Source: DASSUC01 sp035649895 (lineage in GTDB: Bacteria > Actinomycetota > Actinomycetes > Mycobacteriales > Micromonosporaceae). Taken from it: DNA of 10,436 nt. The notes beneath the pieces were generated by a model. It had not been told where the DNA came from, did not search any database, and saw only the letters and a list, made by a program, of their open reading frames with translations. Positions 1-10,436 of the stretch are shown in pieces. The DNA is taken from the NCBI GenBank assembly GCA_035649895.1, contig DASRIS010000179.1, forward strand, positions 1-10,436, written 5' to 3'. A program made the translations under genes and the position numbers. Position 1 is the stretch's first letter. Every line of letters starts with the position of its first letter.

Positions 1-2
1 AG

Positions 3-5726
<5,724 letters not shown>

Positions 5727-5770
5727 CTGACCTGCCCACCGCGCCAGCGACTGTTGAGGGAGTACCGGCG
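5727..5770 (+). other. Intergenic gap between the two PKS genes
   Basis: The gap of 44 bases holds only the ribosome binding site of the downstream gene. I see no hairpin with a T-run and no promoter-like elements. The two genes are most likely co-transcribed. Confidence 0.75.
5756..5762 (+). promoter_or_regulatory. Ribosome binding site GAGGGAG
   Basis: The purine-rich GAGGGAG lies 8 bases before the ATG at 5771. It supports that start over any other. No in-frame ATG or GTG lies between the previous stop codon and this ATG. Confidence 0.8.
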
Positions 5771-5872
5771 ATGCCCAACGAGGAAGCCAAGCTGCGGGAC
5801 TACCTGAACCGGGTAATGACCGACCTGCGCCAGACGCGCGGGCGCCTGCGGGCGGCCGAGTCACGCGAGCAG
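5771..5872 (+). other. N-terminal docking helix (coiled coil)
   Basis: The first 34 residues, including LRDYLNRVMTDLRQTRGRLR, are charged and helical with heptad-spaced hydrophobics. They run straight into EPIAIVGMACRFPGG of the KS. This is the usual class 1 N-terminal docking form, which dimerises as a coiled coil and binds the C-terminal docking helix of the upstream subunit. Confidence 0.9.
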
Positions 5873-8800
5873 GAGCCGATCGCGATCGTGGGGATGGCCT
5901 GCCGGTTCCCGGGTGGTGTGAAGTCGCCGGAGGAGCTGTGGCGCCTGGTCGCCGACGGCCGCGACGCCATGTCCGGGTTCCCCACCGACCGCGGCTGGGA
6001 CCTCGACCGGCTCTACGACCCGGACCCCGACCAGCTCGGCACCTCCTACGCGACGGAAGGCGCGTTCCTGGCGGACGCGGCCGACTTCGACGCGGCGTTC
6101 TTCGGTATCTCGCCGCGGGAGGCGGTGGCCATGGACCCGCAGCAGCGGCTGCTGCTGGAGACGGCGTGGGAGGTGTTCGAGCGGGCCGGCATCGACCCGA
6201 CGTCGGTCAAGGGCAGCCGCACCGGCGTTTTCGTGGGCGCCATCGCCACCGACTACGCCGTCGTCCTGCAACAGTCACCGGCGGACGTGGAGGGCTACCG
6301 GACCGGCACCACCGGCAGCGTGATGTCCGGGCGGATCTCGTACGTCTTCGGGCTGGAGGGGCCGGCGGTCACCCTCGACACGGCGTGCTCGTCGTCGCTG
6401 GTGGCGCTGCACCTGGGGTGCCAGGCGCTGCGCCGGGACGAGTGCTCGCTGGCGCTGGCCGGCGGGGCTACGGTGATGTCCACGCCGGTGGGGTTCGTGG
6501 AGTTCAGCCGGCAGCGGGGGCTGGCCGCGGACGGGCGGTGCAAGGCGTTCGCGGCGGCGGCGGACGGCACGGGGTGGGGCGAGGGCGTGGGCCTGCTGCT
6601 GCTGGAGCGGCTGTCCGACGCCGAGCGCAACGGCCACCCGGTGCTGGCGGTGGTGCGGGGGTCCGCGGTCAACCAGGACGGGGCGAGCAGCGGCCTGTCC
6701 GCGCCGAACGGCCCGTCGCAGCAGCGGGTGATCCGCAACGCCCTGGCCGCCGCCCGCCTGTCAGCCTCTGATGTGGACGCTGTCGAGGCGCATGGTACGG
6801 GCACCACGCTGGGCGACCCGATCGAGGCGCAGGCACTGCTCGCCACGTACGGGCAGGACCGGCCGGCCGGCCGTCCACTGTGGCTGGGGTCGGTGAAGTC
6901 GAACCTGGGCCACACACAGGCCGCGGCCGGCGTGCTCGGCGTGATGAAGATGGTGCTGGCGATGCGGGCCGGCGTGCTGCCGCCGACCCTGCACGTGGAC
7001 GCGCCGACGCCGGAGGTGGACTGGTCGGCGGGTGCGGTTTCGCTGCTGACGCAGCCGCAGGAGTGGGCGGTCAACGGCCGGCCGCGGCGGGCCGGGGTGT
7101 CCGCGTTCGGGATCAGCGGCACCAATGTGCACATGATCCTGGAGGAGTACGCCGGGCCGGCCGTGGAGCCTGCCGCCACGGCCTCGGCCGCCACCGCTTC
7201 GGTCCCGGATGCGGTGGCGGTCCCGTGGGTGCTGTCGGCCAGGTCGCCACATGCGCTGCGGGCCCAGGCCGAGCGGCTGCGCTCCGTTGTGGAGACCGAC
7301 CCTGAGCTGCGCCTGGCTGACATCGGGTTCTCCCTGGTGACCACCCGCGCCGCGCTGCGGCACCGGGCGGTGGTGGTCGTGCCGAGCCGCGAGGCCGGGC
7401 AGGCCGGGCTCGCCGCTCTCGCCGCCGGTGAGCCGGCGGCGAACCTGGTGACCGGTGTGGTGCGCCCCGACGCCCGCCGGGTGGTGTTCGTGTTCTCGGG
7501 TCAGGGCTCGCAGTGGGCGGGGATGGGGCTGGAGCTTGCGCGGTCGTCGCCGGTGTTCGCGGCGCGGCTGCGGGAGTGTGGTGAGGCGTTGGCGCCGCAC
7601 ACCGGGTGGTCGCTTCTTGATGTGCTCGGTGACGAGGAGGCGTTGGGGCGGGTGGAGGTGGTGCAGCCGGCGTTGTTCGCGGTGATGGTGTCCCTGGCCG
7701 AGCTGTGGCGGTATCACGGTGTTGAGCCGGCGGCGGTGGTGGGGCACTCGCAGGGTGAGATCGCCGCGGCGTGTGTGGCTGGGGCGTTGTCGCTGGAGGA
7801 CGCGGCGAAGGTGGTGGCGCTGCGCAGCGCGGCGTTGGTGGGGCTGTCGGGGCGGGGTGGCATGGTGTCGGTGTCCTTGCCTGCCGATGAGGTTGGGCAG
7901 CGGATCGCGGCCTGGGATGATCGGCTGTCGGTGGCGGCGGTGAACGGTCCGGCCACGGTCATCGTGTCCGGTGAGCCGGAGGCGCTGGACGAGCTGCTGG
8001 CCGGCTGTGAGGCCGACGGGGTGCGGGCGCGGCGGGTGGCGGTGGGCTACGCGTCGCACTCGGCGCAGATCGACACCATCCGTGACCAGCTCAGCGAGGC
8101 CCTGGCCGGGGTCAGCCCGCAGGCGGCCACGGTGCCGATGGTGTCCACGGTGACCGGAGACTGGGTGGACCCGTCCACCCTGGACGCTTCGTACTGGTTC
8201 GACAACCTGCGCCGGACCGTCCGGTTCCACGAGGCGGTGCAGCGGTTGCAGGACGAGGGCTACGGGCTGCTGGTCGAGTGCAGCCCCCATCCCGTGCTCG
8301 CTGTGGGCATCCCGGACACCCCCGCGGTGGGGTCGCTGCGCCGCGACGACGGAGGGCCTGCCCGCTTCCTCACCTCCCTCGCCGAGGCGTACCTGCACGG
8401 GGTCGCCGTGGACTGGCGGCTGGCCGGGCGGCGGGTGGACCTGCCCACCTACGCGTTCCAGCGGCAGCGGTTCTGGCTGCAACCCACCACCCAGGCCGAC
8501 GCGGTCGAGCTGGGCCTGCAACCGACGGCGCACCCGCTGCTCGGCGCCGTGGTCGCGCTCGCCGACGGCGGTGTGGTGCTCACCGGCCGGCTCTCGGCGC
8601 GCTCCCACCCGTGGCTGGCCGACCACACCGTCGCCGGCACCGTGCTGGTGCCCGGGACCGCGCTGGTCGAGCTCGCCGTGCGGGCCGGGGACGAGGTGGG
8701 CTGCGGCCACCTGGAGGAGCTGACCCTCGAGCTGCCGCTGGCCCTGCCCGAGCAGGGCGGGGTGCAGGTGCAGGTGTCGGTCGGCGAGACCGACGGGTCG

Positions 8801-10436
8801 GGCCGGCGGCCGGTGACGCTCGCGTCGCGCCGCGAGGACCAGGCCGAGCACGCCGACTGGACCCGGCACGCCAGCGGCGTACTGGCTGGCTCCGCCGACC
8901 CGCCAGCGTTCGACCTGGCCGAGTGGCCGCCGCCCGGGGCGCAGCAGGTGCCGACCGAGGGCTTCTACGCCGGTCTCGCCGCCGGTGGGTACGGGTACGG
9001 CCCGGCGTTCCAGGGCCTGCGCGCGGCCTGGCGGCGGGGGGACGAGGTCTTCGCCGAGGTCGTGCTCCCCGAGGAGCAGCGGGCCGACGCGGCCCGCTAC
9101 GGCATCCACCCGGCCCTGCTCGACGCGGCGCTGCACGGCTGGGCGGCGGGCCCGGTCGCGGGCGGCGGGCTGCGGCTGCCGTTCGCCTGGACCGGGGTGA
9201 CGCTGCACGCCACCGGCGCCACCGCGCTGCGGGTACGCCTCGCCGCGGCCGGCGCCGACGCGGTGTCGGTGCAGGCGGCGGACGCGTCCGGCCAGCCGGT
9301 GTTCCACGCCGGGTCGCTGGTGTCCCGGGCGGTGTCGCCGGCGCAGCTGCTCGCGGCCCGGGACACCCGGTTCGATGCGCTGTTCCGGGTGGACTGGGTG
9401 CCGGTCCCGGCCCAGCCGCTGGCGCCAGCGTCCAATGTGGAGATGTTCCGGTGCCCACCGGCCGCCGGCGGCGACCTGGCGCACGCGGTGCGCGAGGTGA
9501 CCGCCGGGGTACTGGAGGTGCTCCAGGCGACCGCCGCGCCGCGGCTGGCCATCCTCACCCGGGCCGGGGAGCTGGCGCACGCCGCGGTACCCGGCCTGGT
9601 CCGCTCGGCGCAGACCGAGCAGCCGGACCGGTTCGTGCTGGTCGAGCTGGACGGCGACGACGAGTCGATGCTGGGTGCGGCGCTCGCCGCCGGCGAGCCG
9701 GAGCTGCGGGTACGCGGCGGGCAGGTGCTCGCCCCGCGGCTGGCCCGCGCCGACTCCGGTGGCGCCGCGCTGGTCCCGCCGGCCGGCCCGTGGCGCCTGG
9801 ACACCACGGGCACGGGCACCCTGGAAGGGCTGGCGCTGCTGCCCGCGCCGCAGGTGCAGCAGCCGCTCGGCGAGGGCCAGGTGCGGGTCGCCATGCGCGC
9901 CGCCGGGCTGAACTTCCGCGACGTGCTGGTCGGCCTGGGCATGGTCCCCGGCCAGGTCGGCATGGGCGCCGAGGGTGCCGGCGTGGTCGTCGACGTGGGA
10001 CCGGGGGTGTCCGGGGTGGCCCCGGGCGACCGGGTGCTCGGGCTGGTCGTCGACGCGTTCGGGCCGACCGCGCTGGCCGACCACCGGGCGCTGGCCAGGA
10101 TGCCCGAAGGGTGGTCCTTCGTGCAGGCCGCCTCGGTGCCGATCGTGTTCCTCACCGCGTACTTCGGGCTGGTCGACGTGGGCCGGCTGCGGGCCGGCGA
10201 GAAGGTGCTGGTCCACGCCGGTGCCGGTGGGGTGGGCATGGCCGCGGTGCAGCTGGCCCGGCACCTGGGCGCTGAGGTCTACGCCACGGCCAGCCCCGCC
10301 AAGTGGGACACCCTGCGCGCCCTGGGCCTGGACGACGAGCACATCGCCTCCTCCCGGGACCTGGCCTTCGCCGGCCGGTTCCCGGTGATGGACGTGGTGC
10401 TCAGCTCGCTGGCCGGCCAGTTCGTGGACGCATCGC
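5771..10436 (+). CDS. Type I modular polyketide synthase, 5' part: docking-KS-AT-DH-ER (cut)
   Basis: This is the next PKS subunit in the assembly line, open from its ATG to the window end (1,555 codons). The start is supported by GAGGGAG upstream and by the N-terminal docking helix directly after it. Domain order by residue is docking helix (1-34), KS (35-459), AT (571-847), DH (921-1195), structural KR half (1205-1340) and ER (from 1353, cut inside the nucleotide-binding region). I checked the frame at the KS, AT, DH and ER motifs, and all lie in one frame, so there is no sign of a frameshift. The order is the same as in the upstream gene, so a KR and ACP should follow beyond the window. 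Predicted role: accept the chain from the upstream protein, add a methylmalonyl unit and reduce it fully. Product and total number of modules are unknown. Confidence 0.97.
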   Translation, partial: MPNEEAKLRDYLNRVMTDLRQTRGRLRAAESREQEPIAIVGMACRFPGGVKSPEELWRLVADGRDAMSGFPTDRGWDLDRLYDPDPDQLGTSYATEGAFLADAADFDAAFFGISPREAVAMDPQQRLLLETAWEVFERAGIDPTSVKGSRTGVFVGAIATDYAVVLQQSPADVEGYRTGTTGSVMSGRISYVFGLEGPAVTLDTACSSSLVALHLGCQALRRDECSLALAGGATVMSTPVGFVEFSRQRGLAADGRCKAFAAAADGTGWGEGVGLLLLERLSDAERNGHPVLAVVRGSAVNQDGASSGLSAPNGPSQQRVIRNALAAARLSASDVDAVEAHGTGTTLGDPIEAQALLATYGQDRPAGRPLWLGSVKSNLGHTQAAAGVLGVMKMVLAMRAGVLPPTLHVDAPTPEVDWSAGAVSLLTQPQEWAVNGRPRRAGVSAFGISGTNVHMILEEYAGPAVEPAATASAATASVPDAVAVPWVLSARSPHALRAQAERLRSVVETDPELRLADIGFSLVTTRAALRHRAVVVVPSREAGQAGLAALAAGEPAANLVTGVVRPDARRVVFVFSGQGSQWAGMGLELARSSPVFAARLRECGEALAPHTGWSLLDVLGDEEALGRVEVVQPALFAVMVSLAELWRYHGVEPAAVVGHSQGEIAAACVAGALSLEDAAKVVALRSAALVGLSGRGGMVSVSLPADEVGQRIAAWDDRLSVAAVNGPATVIVSGEPEALDELLAGCEADGVRARRVAVGYASHSAQIDTIRDQLSEALAGVSPQAATVPMVSTVTGDWVDPSTLDASYWFDNLRRTVRFHEAVQRLQDEGYGLLVECSPHPVLAVGIPDTPAVGSLRRDDGGPARFLTSLAEAYLHGVAVDWRLAGRRVDLPTYAFQRQRFWLQPTTQADAVELGLQPTAHPLLGAVVALADGGVVLTGRLSARSHPWLADHTVAGTVLVPGTALVELAVRAGDEVGCGHLEELTLELPLALPEQGGVQVQVSVGETDGSGRRPVTLASRREDQAEHADWTRHASGVLAGSADPPAFDLAEWPPPGAQQVPTEGFYAGLAAGGYGYGPAFQGLRAAWRRGDEVFAEVVLPEEQRADAARYGIHPALLDAALHGWAAGPVAGGGLRLPFAWTGVTLHATGATALRVRLAAAGADAVSVQAADASGQPVFHAGSLVSRAVSPAQLLAARDTRFDALFRVDWVPVPAQPLAPASNVEMFRCPPAAGGDLAHAVREVTAGVLEVLQATAAPRLAILTRAGELAHAAVPGLVRSAQTEQPDRFVLVELDGDDESMLGAALAAGEPELRVRGGQVLAPRLARADSGGAALVPPAGPWRLDTTGTGTLEGLALLPAPQVQQPLGEGQVRVAMRAAGLNFRDVLVGLGMVPGQVGMGAEGAGVVVDVGPGVSGVAPGDRVLGLVVDAFGPTALADHRALARMPEGWSFVQAASVPIVFLTAYFGLVDVGRLRAGEKVLVHAGAGGVGMAAVQLARHLGAEVYATASPAKWDTLRALGLDDEHIASSRDLAFAGRFPVMDVVLSSLAGQFVDAS
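5873..7149 (+). other. Ketosynthase (KS) domain, module B, complete
   Basis: This is a complete KS from EPIAIVGMACRFPGG to GTNVHMILEE. The catalytic triad is intact: Cys of DTACSSS at 6386-6388 (residue 206), His of EAHGTGTT at 6791-6793 (residue 341), and His of NLGHTQAAAG at 6911-6913 (residue 381). It is an extending KS, not KSQ. Compared with module A, its His motifs are canonical. The KS-AT linker follows to base 7480. Confidence 0.96.
6594..6633 (+). repeat. 40-base perfect repeat, copy 2 (KS, module B)
   Basis: This is the second copy of the block at 307-346, in the same KS position and reading phase. Confidence 0.85.
7481..8310 (+). other. Acyltransferase (AT) domain, module B, predicted methylmalonyl-CoA specific
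   Basis: It opens with VVFVFSGQGSQWAGMG. The nucleophilic Ser of GHSQGE is at 7748-7750 (residue 660). YASH is at 8048-8059 (residues 760-763), and RVEVVQ is present, so methylmalonyl-CoA is predicted. The post-AT linker ends with LPTYAFQRQRFWL at 8441-8479. The domain is nearly identical in protein to the AT of the upstream gene. Its codons stand out: about seven TTG Leu codons plus GAT, CTT and GGT, against almost none in the flanking KS, DH and ER. Confidence 0.93.
8531..9356 (+). other. Dehydratase (DH) domain, module B
   Basis: It starts at HPLLGAVVALADGG. The catalytic His is at 8624-8626 (residue 952) in LADHTVAGTVLVP, a full HxxxGxxxxP motif. YGYGPAFQGL is present, and the catalytic Asp of HPALLDAALH is at 9122-9124 (residue 1118). 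All known key residues are present, so it should be active. Confidence 0.94.
9383..9790 (+). other. Structural (pseudo) half of the KR, module B, compact
   Basis: It runs from FRVDWVPVP to the start of the ER and contains LVRSAQTEQPDRFVLVELD. It has the same compact form as in module A. Its presence predicts a catalytic KR after the ER, beyond the window. Confidence 0.8.
9827..10436 (+). other. Enoylreductase (ER) domain, module B, cut by window end
   Basis: It begins near GLALLPAPQ and carries AAGLNFRDVL, LGMVPG (Val at 9944-9946, residue 1392) and HAGAGGVGM at 10214-10240 (NADPH binding). SPAKW follows, then SSRDLAFAGRFPVMDVVLSSLAG. As in module A, the TGGRG-like loop is missing before DVVL. 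The C-terminal third lies outside the window. Confidence 0.92.
10229..10307 (+). repeat. 79-base perfect repeat, copy 2 (ER, module B)
   Basis: This is the second copy of the repeat at 3906-3984, in the same domain position and reading phase. Synonymous sites are identical too, so recent duplication or gene conversion is more likely than protein-level selection alone. Confidence 0.9.

Noticed and set aside
5727..5770. A terminator or promoter between the two genes
   Set aside because: The gap is only 44 bases, with no clear inverted repeat and no recognisable -35/-10 pair. Only a ribosome binding site is supported.
8278..10275. A plus-strand open frame of 665 codons in another phase
   Set aside because: It overlaps the DH and ER of the second PKS gene, is very rich in Arg, Gly and Ala, and shows no domain.
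6761..10342. A long open frame on the minus strand (about 1,190 codons) opposite the second PKS gene
   Set aside because: It is rich in Arg, Gly, Pro, His and Gln with no recognisable domain, and lies opposite clear KS-AT-DH-ER motifs. It is a by-product of high G+C codon bias.
5771..10436. A frameshift or pseudogene in the second PKS gene
   Set aside because: The KS, AT, DH and ER motifs all sit in the same frame from the ATG to the window end, with all key residues present.

Overview
The window is very GC-rich (well over 70% G+C by eye, with nearly all codons ending in G or C). It holds part of a type I modular polyketide synthase (PKS) cluster. This points to an actinomycete; Streptomyces or a Micromonosporaceae member would fit, but the sequence alone does not settle the genus. 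Everything is on the plus strand, and almost every base is coding.

Layout: (1) Bases 3-5726 are the 3' part of a PKS gene. They show the last ~285 residues of a ketosynthase (KS), then AT-DH-ER-KR-ACP and a C-terminal docking segment before the stop codon. (2) Bases 5727-5770 are a 44-base gap with a Shine-Dalgarno-like GAGGGAG. (3) Bases 5771-10436 are the 5' part of the next PKS gene. They show an N-terminal docking helix, then KS-AT-DH and the first part of an ER, cut by the window end. The reading frame of this second gene stays open to the last base.

How they work together: the polyketide chain would be extended by the first protein, passed through the docking pair to the KS of the second protein, and extended again. 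Both AT domains carry GHSQGE and YASH signatures, which indicate methylmalonyl-CoA. Both modules carry DH and ER, and the first has a KR with the LDD motif. The simplest prediction is two consecutive fully reduced propionate units (a deoxypropionate stretch), provided the KR and ACP of the second module exist beyond the window. I cannot name the product.

Points of interest lie inside the modules: a DH in the first module with Thr for Gly in HxxxGxxxxP, ERs with a shortened loop, compact structural KR halves, an unusual KS active-site motif, and signs of recombination or gene conversion between modules (a 79-base perfect repeat in the ERs, and an AT with different codon use from its surroundings). 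I saw no RNA genes, mobile elements, CRISPR or non-PKS genes, and nothing that looks like an undescribed system.
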